A stretch of DNA of 64,000 nucleotides from JACCZX01 sp963801035 (GTDB taxonomy: Bacteria > Pseudomonadota > Gammaproteobacteria > Burkholderiales > Burkholderiaceae_F), in contig CAWDDF010000012.1 in assembly GCA_963801035.1 (NCBI GenBank), positions 56,356-120,355 of the forward strand, written 5' to 3'. Under the pieces are notes generated by a model. That model was not told where the DNA came from and searched no databases. It saw only the letters and a list, made by a program, of their open reading frames with translations. Numbering within the stretch: position 1 is the first letter of the stretch; every line of letters begins with the position of its first letter. Shown here piece by piece: positions 44,071 through 53,737 of this stretch. The position numbers were made by a program, and so were the translations under genes.

Positions 44071-44694
44071 ATGCTGCAAGTACTTGGGCGATCCACATCG
44101 ATCAACGTCAGAAAGGTTCTTTGGCTCTGCGCCGAACTCGATCTGCCCATCGCTCACGAGGAGTGGAGCGGCGGGGATCGTTCTAATCGCTCGGAGGAGT
44201 TCAAGCAGTGGAACCCAAACGGTCTCGTGCCTGTAATCAAGGACGGAGACTTCGTGCTGTGGGAGTCAAACGCGATATGTCGTTACCTCGCCGCACGGCA
44301 TGGCCGCCAGGATCTGCTTCCGATCGACTTACGTCAGCGTGCCGTCGTGGAGCAGTGGATGGATTGGCAGACCACTCAGCTCAACAACTCATGGCGCTAC
44401 GCATTCTTTGCACTGGTGCGCAAGGCGCCGACACACACGGACGCGCAAGCCATCGAAGCAAGCATTGCCGACTGGACTGGTCATATGCGCATTCTCGAGG
44501 CGCAGCTGCAGCGCACGGGCGCGTACGTTGTCGGTGCGGAGTTCACGTTAGCGGACCTCGTGCTGGGCCTGTCCACGCATAGATGGTTCATGACGCCCAT
44601 GGAGCGGCCGCAGTTGCCTGCGGTCTCGGAGTTTTATGAACGCCTCAGCATGCGTCCGCCTTTTATGACGTACGTACGCAATGGCGTGCCATAG
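44071..44694 (+). CDS. Cassette gene: glutathione S-transferase
   Basis: A 207-residue protein from ATG 44071. The thioredoxin-like domain begins LQVLGRSTSINVRKVLWLCA (active-site Ser in STS.N), with NPNGLVPVIKDGDFVLWESN and AICRYLA; the C-domain has FTLADLVLGLSTHRWF. Family: theta/beta-like bacterial GST, conjugating or reducing electrophiles with glutathione. Last complete cassette of the array, distinct from the GST at 18.7 kb. Confidence 0.9.
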   Translation: MLQVLGRSTSINVRKVLWLCAELDLPIAHEEWSGGDRSNRSEEFKQWNPNGLVPVIKDGDFVLWESNAICRYLAARHGRQDLLPIDLRQRAVVEQWMDWQTTQLNNSWRYAFFALVRKAPTHTDAQAIEASIADWTGHMRILEAQLQRTGAYVVGAEFTLADLVLGLSTHRWFMTPMERPQLPAVSEFYERLSMRPPFMTYVRNGVP

Positions 44695-44774
44695 GCGGTG
44701 GTACTTGCTACGGTGTAGAGGTGGGAGTGTATTTTGAATCGACTTCCGCACGACGTGCTGCTCGATCTGGCTTC

Positions 44775-44781
44775 GCCTAAC
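44775..44781 (+). other. Orphan attC left half-site (right end of array)
   Basis: GCCTAAC after CTCGATCTGGCTTC, about 80 bases beyond the GST stop. No GTTRRRY partner precedes the kinase gene ending at 44818, so the array looks truncated here. Confidence 0.55.
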
Positions 44782-44817
44782 TAGCAGAGGCCATCCAGCG
44801 GTACGGGGTCGTGCAAA

Positions 44818-47748
44818 CTACTTCGACTTGCGAGCCAACTGCCTCTCGAGGTGCCTCAATGGCTCCTTGAAATAAGGGCTCACGTTAGGTTGCGCGGCGA
44901 ACGCCTTCCGCGACGCATCTGCCAGCTCCGCTGCCATCGTGCGTTTTCCATGCGCAAGTGCGCAGAGGCCGGCAACTGCGCGCGTCCGTGCGAGCCACGG
45001 ATGGTCAGGCCCTGTTGAAGCCACCAGTGCATGGATCGACGTGCTCAGATCAAAAAGCCCCGATACATACTCGCCTGATGCGCAACGAACTTCGCCCCGC
45101 AAACCGTAGTACGAATTCAGGATACTGCTGTCCACGTAGCCATCCATATCGGAGTGTGGAAGCACTGTTCGCGCACGTTCCGCATCGCCGGCATTCATGT
45201 ACACCCTCGCAAGGGCTCTGGGGATGATCTCCTCATAGACCGCCGCGATGGCACTACCCTGAACGCTCTGAAACTTTGGTGCGCGAGCGAGGAAAGCCTC
45301 GGCTTCCGCATCGCGTCCCGCCATGCTGAGATTGAATGCAACATTGGCCCACTCAACGGCCGCGTAAGGATGGTCGGCGCGTCCAAACTTGCCTCTGAGC
45401 GCAAGCGCCTGACGAAGGTACTTGTCGGCCAAGTCATGATTGCCCATGTGCATCGCGCAGTCGCCGAGAAACACCATCACACCCCATTCCTTCCGCGCAC
45501 TTTGCGTCGCTTGCAGCAGGACGGCAGCGCTCGCCTCCGCAAGCGGGCCGGCGAGATCGAAGTCGCCGTGGATCACGTATGCCCGAGCCCGCATGAAGTC
45601 CAACTCCGCAACCGATTCTGCAGGCGCACCGGAACCCGGCGAGCGCAAGAACTGCGAAGCTTCGTCGAGGACAGCGATCGCTTCCTCAAAAGTTGTGGCC
45701 CCGACGTCGAGCTGGCCCAATTGAAGGTCGGCACTCGCGAGACTGGCGTGCACCCGGTTCATGCCGCCGGCTTGCTCGAGGTCGGCGATTGCTTGTCTTG
45801 CGTACGCCCGGCCCTCTTCTCGGCGATTAAGGGTCATCAAGAACCGGGCGAGACTTAATTTAAATCGGGCCGCCGCCAGCGAGCCGGGACCCTCGCTTTC
45901 GGCAGCCTCTGCAATCGCTGTGTCGAACAAGGGCTTCGCCGTATCAAACTTGTTTTCCAATCGGAGCAACGACGCTTCTAAATATTTCAGCCATGCTCCC
46001 GCGACCGACTTCGCGCGCTTCTGCGCGACCAGTACCGCTTGCCCTTCCTTCACTGTGCGGGCCGCTTCCTGCTGCTTCGCCTGGTCCTGTCGAATGAGCG
46101 TACGAGCCAGCAGTGCAAGTGCATCGGGCGCGCGATCGTCGCTTGCAGGCAGCAGCTCAATTGCCTGCCTCGCATATTTTTCTGCATCGGAGTCGCGGTC
46201 TGCCGCCAGCGCGGCTTCCGCGAGAAGCATCAGTGCGGCCGCGATTTTTGCCTTGTCCGCTTTTTGCGCTCGCAAAGAGTCCAACTGGCGGCTGGCATAG
46301 CGCGTGGCTTTGCGATCAATGCCAAGGTCGACATAAACGCGAGCTGCTGCGGCATACAGTTGCGCCTGCAGCTCGGGCTGCCCTTGGAGCTTGGCTTCGA
46401 TCAGGTCGATTCCGCGATCTGTCGGAGGTCTCCCATCGGACGGCGCCATCACGTCGCCGCGGGCCGATTCCTGCAGCGCGTTCATGCGAAACAGCTCCGA
46501 CACAAATGCAGTAGCGAGGCGTGTTCGCTCCGCTTCGGCGGCTGTGCGGAGCCCCTGCATCCAAGTGGATACGGCTCCGAGCACTGCGACCACGACGACG
46601 ACCGACACGGCGGCCACGGGTACGCGGTTACGCACGAGCGCCTTGCGCAGCCGATACAGCGCGGTATCGGGACGAGCAATGATTGGTCGTCCATCGAGAT
46701 AGCGCTCGATATCGGTGGCGAATGCGTCGGCGGTCGGATAGCGTTGGTCGGCTTCTCGCTTGATTACCTTGCCGAGAATCGCGTCCAAATCCCCGCGTAG
46801 CTGGCGCGCCAGGTGCCGGTTGGTTGCGCGGGAACTAGCGAGCGGCGCGTCCCCCGCCAGAATGGCTTCCTCCATGGCCGCGGCCGTGTTGCGTTTAGCG
46901 CTGTAAGGCAACATGGCGGTCAGCAATTCATAAAGGACTACGCCAAGCGCATAGATGTCGGCCGCCACCCCGACTGGTCGTCCCAGGATCTGTTCCGGTG
47001 CCGCGTAACACAGCGTCATCAGCCGACCCTGTTCCTGTGTGAGGTCGGATGCGGTGTCATCCAGCAGCTTGGCAATGCCGAAGTCGAGTAAGTGAATCCG
47101 CCCCTCGGCATCGACGAGCAGGTTGCTCGGTTTGATATCACGGTGCAGCACCAGCCGGCTGTGCGCAAAGCTAACCGCACGCACGACCTGAACGAAGAGT
47201 GTCAGTTTCGAGCGCACATCCAGCGAGCGATCGCTGCAGTACCTATCCAGCGGCTGGCCGACGATGTACTCGTATGCGATGAACGGGCGGCCTTGCTGAT
47301 CGACGCCGGCGTCATACAGGCGCGCGATATTCGGATGTTCCAGCAGCGCTCCTATCTCCCGCTCGCGTGTCATGCGCTTTGCGAGTCCGCGCGACCAGGT
47401 CATGCGTGGTAGCTTCAACGCGACCTTGCGCTCGAACGCCCCGTCGGCCCGCTCGGCGAGCCACACCGAACCCATGCCGCCGCGGCCGACTTCGCGGACC
47501 AACCGATAAGGACCGACTCGATCGCCAGCAGCAGCCACCGCCTCATCGCTGTCGACGCGAGGCAGCCGGGGCAGCGACTCGGTCGCTAGTGTGTTCGCCC
47601 GCTGCACCATTGCGCGCAACCGCCGGCCAACGTCGGGCAGCGAACGCTCCAGTTCCAGGAGCCACGTCTCGCGTTCCGCGCCATCGAGCTCGAGCGCCTG
47701 ATCCAACAGGTGGCTCAGTTGGGCGACTTCATCGGGACGTAGCGGCAC
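44818..47748 (-). CDS. Membrane Ser/Thr protein kinase with TPR-like sensor domain
   Basis: A 976-residue protein. Cytoplasmic kinase domain, residues 80-345: glycine loop VGRGGMGSVWLAER, VALKLPR with the lysine, HRDIKPSNLLVD catalytic loop, LLDFGIAKLL. One membrane segment near residues 375-395 (VPVAAVSVVVVVAVLGAVST). The periplasmic 570 residues are helical repeats of TPR type (such as ALMLLAEAALAADRDSDAEK). This is the architecture of PknB-like/Hanks-type kinases paired with ECF sigma factors. It lies downstream of an ECF sigma gene on the same strand (gap 73 bases) and may receive or give its signal. Confidence 0.92.
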   Translation of the reverse strand: MPLRPDEVAQLSHLLDQALELDGAERETWLLELERSLPDVGRRLRAMVQRANTLATESLPRLPRVDSDEAVAAAGDRVGPYRLVREVGRGGMGSVWLAERADGAFERKVALKLPRMTWSRGLAKRMTREREIGALLEHPNIARLYDAGVDQQGRPFIAYEYIVGQPLDRYCSDRSLDVRSKLTLFVQVVRAVSFAHSRLVLHRDIKPSNLLVDAEGRIHLLDFGIAKLLDDTASDLTQEQGRLMTLCYAAPEQILGRPVGVAADIYALGVVLYELLTAMLPYSAKRNTAAAMEEAILAGDAPLASSRATNRHLARQLRGDLDAILGKVIKREADQRYPTADAFATDIERYLDGRPIIARPDTALYRLRKALVRNRVPVAAVSVVVVVAVLGAVSTWMQGLRTAAEAERTRLATAFVSELFRMNALQESARGDVMAPSDGRPPTDRGIDLIEAKLQGQPELQAQLYAAAARVYVDLGIDRKATRYASRQLDSLRAQKADKAKIAAALMLLAEAALAADRDSDAEKYARQAIELLPASDDRAPDALALLARTLIRQDQAKQQEAARTVKEGQAVLVAQKRAKSVAGAWLKYLEASLLRLENKFDTAKPLFDTAIAEAAESEGPGSLAAARFKLSLARFLMTLNRREEGRAYARQAIADLEQAGGMNRVHASLASADLQLGQLDVGATTFEEAIAVLDEASQFLRSPGSGAPAESVAELDFMRARAYVIHGDFDLAGPLAEASAAVLLQATQSARKEWGVMVFLGDCAMHMGNHDLADKYLRQALALRGKFGRADHPYAAVEWANVAFNLSMAGRDAEAEAFLARAPKFQSVQGSAIAAVYEEIIPRALARVYMNAGDAERARTVLPHSDMDGYVDSSILNSYYGLRGEVRCASGEYVSGLFDLSTSIHALVASTGPDHPWLARTRAVAGLCALAHGKRTMAAELADASRKAFAAQPNVSPYFKEPLRHLERQLARKSK

Positions 47749-47821
47749 GGCTAGACCCCTACGGCGGTGGTTCTTACTTGCCCGGACGACGCGCGCGGCT
47801 GAAACCGGACATGCCTTTGGA

Positions 47822-48376
47822 TCACTCGCTCAGGATCGCAGTCAGCAGCAGGCGCGCTTTGTCCCAGTCGCGACGCACAGTGCGCTCTGTCAGCTCAAGT
47901 GCTTCGGCGATTTCAGCCTCCGTGTAGCCGCCGAAATAGCGCATCTCAACTACTCTGGCTAACCGCGGTTCGGCTTGAGCAAGCGTGTCAAGCGCTTCGT
48001 CGACGCGTAACACATCCTCGTTCTCGCCATCCTGATCCTCCAGCAGTTGGGTGGATAGAGTGAGTCGCTGCGGATCGCTGCCACGACGCTCCGCTTGTCG
48101 CTCGCGAATGGAATCGATGATCACCGATCGCATCACTCGCGACGCGTACCCGAAAAACGCGCGTCTGTCCTCGGACTTCAGTTGGCCGCTGTTCAGGAAC
48201 CGCAGATACGACTCGTGGACGAGCGCCGTTGTATCAAGGAAGGTGTTCCTGCCGCCTTCACGGAGCCTTGAGCGCGCCAGCTTGCGCAGCTCGGAATAAG
48301 CCGCGGCAAAGAGCTCGTCTCGAGAGCCCGGCTCGCCGCTGTTAACGCGTCGGATCAGCACGCTTAGTTCGGTCAT
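47822..48376 (-). CDS. ECF sigma factor (TIGR02999-like) linked to the kinase
   Basis: A 184-residue sigma factor from ATG 48374-48376. Region 2: SRDELFAAAYSELRKLARSR, TALVHESYLRFLNSGQ and FFGYASRVMRSVIIDSIRER; region 4: VVEMRYFGGYTEAEIAEALE, LTERTVRRDWDKARLLL. The order and the 'VRRDW.KA...L' ending are those of the ECF group found next to Hanks-type kinases, often called TIGR02999. A longer frame from 48547 exists but its 57 extra residues are unlike the family. Confidence 0.92.
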   Translation of the reverse strand: MTELSVLIRRVNSGEPGSRDELFAAAYSELRKLARSRLREGGRNTFLDTTALVHESYLRFLNSGQLKSEDRRAFFGYASRVMRSVIIDSIRERQAERRGSDPQRLTLSTQLLEDQDGENEDVLRVDEALDTLAQAEPRLARVVEMRYFGGYTEAEIAEALELTERTVRRDWDKARLLLTAILSE

Positions 48377-48598
48377 TGCAGCCTGCGCCGTTGCGATGGC
48401 GGCCCCGCTACATATCGATGTTCCCAAGTCAGAGTCTGAGGGAACGCGGGACCCGCCTTCCGTAATAGTGCCCCACCGATGTCCGGTCTTGCAATCGCTC
48501 GCCGTCTGTAGAGGTGGAAGCGTGATGGATGTAGCGAACTCGGCCACCTGATTGCGCTGCCGCCATTACTACCAACCTAACCCGAACGGAGAGAGGCG

Positions 48599-49111
48599 AT
48601 GAAGAGGCAGACAACTGTTATGCGCTGGTTGATCGTTACAAGCTGCGCCGTTTTCGCTTTTGCAATTGGTCCAACGGCACTGGCCGCCAATCCTGAGCGC
48701 CCATATAAGGGCAGTTGCTCGACGGTCGTCATGCCGCTGACGCCGCCCGGTGTCTTCCCACAACAATTGCACATCGATTACGAGTGCCACCTGGCCCATC
48801 TCGGCCGCACGAGCGGCGTCGCAAATCAGACCGTAACGCCCGTGGGGCCGCCTGCGGGCTCGGTAGTTCCACTGCTTATCCAGAACACGACCACGTATAC
48901 GGCAGCGAACGGAGACCAGTTGTTCGTGACCTTCACTGGTACTGCAATGCTCGATCTCAGCACAGGCGAAGTTACCTTCATAGGCGTCGAGAACTTCAAG
49001 GGTGGTACGGGACGCTTTGCCAAGGCGGCAGGAAGCGCTCAGCTGGAGGGGACCGCTTCTATCGTCACCAATCGCGGGTTCTTTACAAGCAAAGGCCGAA
49101 TTTCCTACTAG
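48599..49111 (+). CDS. Secreted protein of unknown function
   Basis: A 170-residue protein with a signal peptide (VTSCAVFAFAIGPTALAA), start ATG 48599 with GGAGAGAGG upstream. The mature part is rich in beta-strand: ERPYKGSCSTVVMPLTPPGV, YTAANGDQLFVTFTGTAMLD, GEVTFIGVENFKGGTGRFAK and AGSAQLEGTASI. The GT.GR...A.GS....G pattern resembles the allene oxide cyclase/dirigent-like barrel seen in many secreted bacterial proteins. It is divergent from the ECF sigma gene, a possible target. Confidence 0.75.
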   Translation: MKRQTTVMRWLIVTSCAVFAFAIGPTALAANPERPYKGSCSTVVMPLTPPGVFPQQLHIDYECHLAHLGRTSGVANQTVTPVGPPAGSVVPLLIQNTTTYTAANGDQLFVTFTGTAMLDLSTGEVTFIGVENFKGGTGRFAKAAGSAQLEGTASIVTNRGFFTSKGRISY

Positions 49112-49174
49112 CACTGGCATCGGGGATCAATCGAGCCGGTAGCGAAGCGCGTTTCGTCTTTTTTGGAGACAACC

Positions 49175-49403
49175 ATGGCCCAAACTGTAGATTGGTTGGA
49201 AACAAGTCCCAAGACGCGCAAGCGGGTCACTGAGAAGGATCAGAACCGTTCTGAGGGCGGTGATCCATGAACACACGCTTGCATTGCAAGCAGCGACGAA
49301 GGCCGTTTCGCCACGACGCAGTCTGGCTGAGGTGCGCGCCATGTACTTGCCCACGACGTCCGCGGTCAAGCCGAAGCGACCATTTAACGAGGAACTCATA
49401 TGA
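49175..49403 (+). pseudogene. Small gene coupled to the following lipoprotein, probable frameshift
   Basis: ATG 49175 has GGAG upstream and reads MAQTVDWLETSPKTRKRV, then a stop after 31 codons in its own frame. In the next frame the text continues RRIRTVLRAVIHEHTLALQA, ATKAVSPRRSLAEVRAMYLP and PFNEELI, ending with a TGA that overlaps the lipoprotein ATG at 49400 (ATGA). Coupled stop and start and coding-like text support a 75-residue gene broken by one indel near 49235. Unknown family. Confidence 0.4.
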
Positions 49404-49705
49404 ATCGGCAAAGCTGCTACCACGTCCGTCTACGAATTCTCGCGGGGGTCGTGTTTGCTGCAACGCTGGCGGCATGCGGCGGTAGCGATGATTCATCGCC
49501 GGAGCTGGTATCGGCCGCTCCTACGCCGATGCCTGCCGCTTCGGCGATCGTCAGTGGAAGGGCCGCGGTCGGCGCACCACTGGCCGGCGCCAACGTTACG
49601 GTAACTGCTGGCACTCCGGAAGCGGTCTGCGCGGAAAGCGACATCGTCACCGACGGCACAGGCCGCTTTACGTGCACGCTGTTACACGGAAGTACGCTGC
49701 GGTAG
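49400..49705 (+). CDS. Lipoprotein, truncated relative to what its domain suggests
   Basis: A 101-residue frame: signal peptide with lipobox TLAACGG, a Ser/Pro-rich linker (SSPELVSAAPTPMPAASA), then the start of a carboxypeptidase-regulatory-like Ig module (SGRAAVGAPLAGANVTVTAG and VTDGTGRFTCTLL). The module normally continues for strands beyond this, but the frame stops at 49705 and the convergent nrdJ ends 23 bases later, so the gene appears cut. Ribosome site GAGGA precedes ATG 49400. Confidence 0.6.
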   Translation: MNRQSCYHVRLRILAGVVFAATLAACGGSDDSSPELVSAAPTPMPAASAIVSGRAAVGAPLAGANVTVTAGTPEAVCAESDIVTDGTGRFTCTLLHGSTLR

Positions 49706-49728
49706 GTTGTTGGGCCACTGCGAATGGG

Positions 49729-52576
49729 CTACGAACAATGCCCGGTGAAGCCACACGCGGTGCAGAACTCGCAGCCGTCGCGCTTGATCATCGCGGCCGC
49801 GCTGCAGCTGGGACAGACCTTGCCCTTGATCGGCGCGCTGTCGTGATCGATCAGTTTCGCTGCGTTCGGCAGCGCAAGAATTCCCGCTGACTGAATCGCG
49901 CGGCCTTCGTCATCGAGGATGCCGAGCACCTTGTAGCGATGCAGCAGCAGCGTCGCGATGTAGGCGACCGTGCTGGGATATTGAGTCGACCTCTCCGCTC
50001 CCGGCATCGGTGCCCAGAACTCGCCGTTCTGTTCGCCGAAATTCAGCAGCTTCTTCAGCTTCAGCCCGATCCAGTTCGCATCGACGACGCGCATGTCGAG
50101 CGATATCAACTTGCACAGGCCGTCGAGCACTTTGGGATATTCGCCGGCAAGCCAGATCGAATACGGGTCGCCGACTGCCGTCGGGCAGATGCAGCTCCTT
50201 CACACCAAGCACGAAGTCGTCGCCGGTGTTTGCATTCGAAATGTCGACCGTCCAGCTCATCGTGCCGAGTGGTCCGGCCTTCGGCTCCTTCTTCGAGAAC
50301 AAGGCGTTCAGCATCGGTGTCGGGTGCTGATCGAGGTTGTCGAACACGCCGAGCTGTTCGCAGCGCAGGCTGACGATGTTGGCAAACGCAGAGACGACGC
50401 CGCTCTGCCATTGACGCTCGCCGTCGGGCGGCATCGGGATCGCGAAGCCCTGTTCATCGCGCGCGCGCGCCAGCGCGTCGAGTTTCATCTTCAGCCACGC
50501 GCGATCTTCGCTGCGCATGTCCATCGACAGCGCCTTTGCAATCGCACCGAGGCCGCGCGGCTGTTCGGCACCGTTGACCCAGACTTCAAACGGCACCGGA
50601 GGTTCGCCGATTTGGCCGATGAAGATCGCGAACGATTCCTTGCGCTCCGGAATCTCGACCATGTAGGTCCACGCAAGGTTGCCGCCCGCGAGATCGGGGC
50701 GGCCCGGCCATTTCAAACTCTCGAGCGCGGGCTCGGGCGCAGAGGCAAGCTGCACGCGCCGATCGGGATCGTCCTTCAGGTCCTGTGGCTCGCGCGCCTG
50801 CGAGTCCTTCTTCACCTCGAGCACCGAACCGATCACGTTGTTCGGACGGTAGGTCGTGATGCCCTTTAGCCCGGCGTGCCACGCCTCGAGATACAGGCTC
50901 TTGAATTCTTCGAACGGATAGTCCTCCGGCACATTGACGGTCTTGCTGATAGCGGCGTCGATGTAGGGTTGTACGGTCGCGCTCATTCGCATGTGATCGC
51001 GCGCGGACATCTGCATCGCGCTGACGAATGCATCCGGTAAGTCGCGCTCGTTGCCGCCCATGCGTCGATACAGCCGGTACGCGTAGTCCTCGACCGCGTA
51101 TTCCTGCCTTGTGCCATCCGGCATGCGCTTCTTGCGAACGTAGGTCCACGAAAACGTCGGCTCGATGCCGCCCGATGCGTTGCTCGCGAAAGCGAGCGAG
51201 ATCGTGCCGGTCGGCGCGATCGAGAGCAGATGTGAATTGCGAATGCCGCTTGCACGAATCTCGCTCTTCAGCGACTCGGGAAGCCGAGAAGCGCAGTGAG
51301 GCGATGCCAGAAACTTTTCGGCGTCGAACAGCGGAAACGCGCCTTTCTCCTGCGCGAGTTCGGCCGACGCTTCGTATGCAGCGTCGCGCATCGTGCGCGC
51401 AATGTCCGCTGCCATGCTGCGTCCTGCGTCGCTGTCGTACCGCAGGCCGAGCATCGTCAGCGCATTGCCGAGTCCGGTGAAACCGAGCCCGATACGGCGC
51501 TTGTTGGCTGCCTCGTCCGCTTGCTCCTGCAGCGGCCACAGCGTCGCGTCGAGCACGTTGTCGAGCGCACGTGTAGAGACTTTGGATACGTCGCGGAACT
51601 TGTCGAAGTCGAAAGAAGGCTGCTCGCCGAACGGACCACTAACGAATTTCGTCAAATTGATCGAGCCCAGGCAACAGCAACCGTACGGGGGCAGGGCCTG
51701 CTCACCGCACGGATTGGTGGCGGCGATCGTTTCGCAGTAAGACAAATTGTTGTCTTGATTGACGCGGTCGATGAAGATCACGCCGGGTTCGGCATGGTTG
51801 TAGGTCGACCGCATGATCTGATCGAACAGCGCACGCGCGTTTGCTTTGCGATACATCCACGTGCCGTCAGCGCGTTGATGGCTGTTCGACGTGTCGAATG
51901 GCTCGGCCGCGTGCCAGAGCTCGATCTCGCCGTCGGTTTCAACGGCGCGCATGAATGCATCGGTGACCGTCACCGACATGTTGAAGTTGGCGAGCGACCC
52001 GTCACGCTTGGCGTTGATGAACTCTTCGATGTCCGGATGATCACAGCGCAGCACGCCCATCTGCGCGCCACGCCGCGCACCGGCGGATTCGAGCGTCTCG
52101 CAGCTCTTGTCGAACACGCGCATGTAGGAGATGGGTCCGCTGGCGCGCGAATGCGTGCCGTGAACGCGCGCGGTCTTCGGACGGATTGGCGAGAAGTCGT
52201 AGCCGACACCACCGCCGCGCCGCATCGTTTCCGCGGCCTGGTTCAGCGCCAGATAGATTGACGGCACCCCATCATCGACACCACTGATCGCGTCGCCGAC
52301 CGGCTGCACGAAGCAATTGATCAATGTGGCCGCGATGCCGGTACCGGCTGCCGAATTGACCCGGCCGCCCGGAATGAAGCCGTCGACCATCGCTTCGTAG
52401 AAGCGCTGCTCCCACGTGTGACGCAGCTCGGGTTTCTCGACCTGCGCCAGACCGCGCGCGACGCGGCGGCGCACTTCGTCGACCGTTTGCTCGTCGCCCT
52501 TGGCGTACTTTTCGAGCAATACGTCGATCGAAATCGGCTGCTCATCGAGGAGCAGCTGTGCGTTATCTAGTTTCAT
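49729..52576 (-). pseudogene. nrdJ: Adenosylcobalamin-dependent ribonucleotide reductase, frameshifted
   Basis: Class II enzyme reducing ribonucleotides without oxygen dependence. N-terminal IPGGRVNSAAGTGIAATLIN, INCFVQPV, TNPCGEQALPPYGCCCLGSI (active-site region), and SIAPTGTISLAFASNASGGI are visible. One extra base in the run at 50165-50167 breaks the frame after LPDGSRR; corrected it continues PYSIWLAGEYPKVLDGLCKL, and ends with a zinc-type tail CPSC ... CEFCTACGFTGHC. About 950 residues in total, the size of the zinc-tailed NrdJ form. No cobalamin riboswitch is recognised upstream. Confidence 0.9.
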
Positions 52577-52627
52577 CGTTGAACGTCTTTTTTATTGTCT
52601 CCGCGAGATGAAATTTTGGCTCCGGCC

Positions 52628-52662
52628 GGCGCTGTGCGCCTTAACATCGCTTCGCGATGTTA
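52628..52662. promoter_or_regulatory. Two adjacent hairpins between nrdJ and the divergent cysB-like gene
   Basis: GGCGC-TGT-GCGCC (52628-52640) is followed directly by TAACATCGC-TTC-GCGATGTTA (52642-52662), both perfect. Lying 50-85 bases upstream of the nrdJ start, they could be transcribed in its leader. Not a recognised riboswitch. Confidence 0.4.
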
Positions 52663-52780
52663 GCCTCGCCGAAATTGCCGCGTTAGCTTTCTCGCACTTG
52701 TTGACTGGTGTGGGCGGCAATTTTCTCACAACGCCACACATATAAACTCGCTTCTGGCGATATCAACAAGAAAGTTTTGC

Positions 52781-53710
52781 GTGAACTTGCAGCAGTTTCG
52801 TTTCCTGCGCGAGGCGGCGCGCCATAAATTCAGCCTGACCGAGGCGGCGCGCGCATTGCACACGTCGCAACCCGGTATATCCAAAGCAATTATCGATCTC
52901 GAAGCCGAGCTGGGCGTGCCGATCTTTGCCCGCCACGGCAAGCGCGTGAAGGGTTTGACGGCGCCCGGCCAGATGGTGCTCGACGCAGCAGAGCGCATCA
53001 TGCAGGACGTCGACAACCTGAAAAAGCTGGCGCGCGACTATGCCGGCAGCCCCGAGGGGACGCTGCGCGTCGCGACGACGCATACGCAAGCGCGCTACGT
53101 GCTGCCGACGGTCGTGCAGGCGTTCGTCGCGAAGTATCCGCAAGTCAGGCTCAAGCTGCTGCAGGCGAATCCGCCGCAGATTGCATCGATGCTGATTCAC
53201 GGTCAGGCCGACATCGGCGTCGCGACAGAGTCACTCGGCGATCATCAAGGCCTGCTGTCGATTCCCGTCTACGACTGGCAGCACGTAGCGATCATTCAGC
53301 CGCGTCATCCACTTGCGAAATTTGTCACCCAGCCGGGCAAGCTCACGTTGAAGGATCTCGCCCGCCATCCGCTGATCACCTACGAGCAGCAGTTCGCGGG
53401 CCGCGCGAAGATCGATGCCGCGTTTGAAGCCGCCGGCATTGCGCCTTCCATCGTGCTCGAAGCGATCGACGCAGACGTGATCAAGACGTACGTGCAGATC
53501 GGCATGGGCGTGGGCATCATGGCCGGCGTTGCTGCAGACTCGCAGCGCGATGGCTTAGTCGTTCTGCCGTGCGGCCATCTGTTCGGCCGCAATATCACGC
53601 GGCTTGCGGTGAAGGAGGGCGCCTATCTGCGCGGCTTTGTCTACTCGTTCATCGAAACGCTGGTGCCCGGATGGGATAAGCGCCGCATCGAGGAAGCATT
53701 CAAGTCGTAG
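52781..53710 (+). CDS. LysR-family regulator, CysB/Cbl type
   Basis: A 309-residue regulator, start GTG 52781. The N-terminal winged helix is MNLQQFRFLREAARHKFSLT, EAARALHTSQPGISKAIIDL; the effector domain has LRVATTHTQARYVLPTVVQA, LLQANPPQIASMLIHGQADI and IPVYDWQHVAIIQPRHPL. The HTQARY and W.H segments are CysB landmarks for binding sulfate or N-acetylserine. It should act on sulfur assimilation genes, none of which is adjacent. Confidence 0.92.
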   Translation: MNLQQFRFLREAARHKFSLTEAARALHTSQPGISKAIIDLEAELGVPIFARHGKRVKGLTAPGQMVLDAAERIMQDVDNLKKLARDYAGSPEGTLRVATTHTQARYVLPTVVQAFVAKYPQVRLKLLQANPPQIASMLIHGQADIGVATESLGDHQGLLSIPVYDWQHVAIIQPRHPLAKFVTQPGKLTLKDLARHPLITYEQQFAGRAKIDAAFEAAGIAPSIVLEAIDADVIKTYVQIGMGVGIMAGVAADSQRDGLVVLPCGHLFGRNITRLAVKEGAYLRGFVYSFIETLVPGWDKRRIEEAFKS

Positions 53711-53737
53711 CGCGGCGTCGCTAAACTGCTGGCATCG

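Noticed and set aside
49267..49485. Plus-strand frame overlapping the lipoprotein start
   Set aside because: Arginine-rich text without family character, and it overlaps the better supported lipoprotein gene and its coupled upstream gene.
52577..52780. Cobalamin riboswitch upstream of nrdJ
   Set aside because: No B12-box sequence or matching multi-branch fold can be recognised; only two simple hairpins are present.
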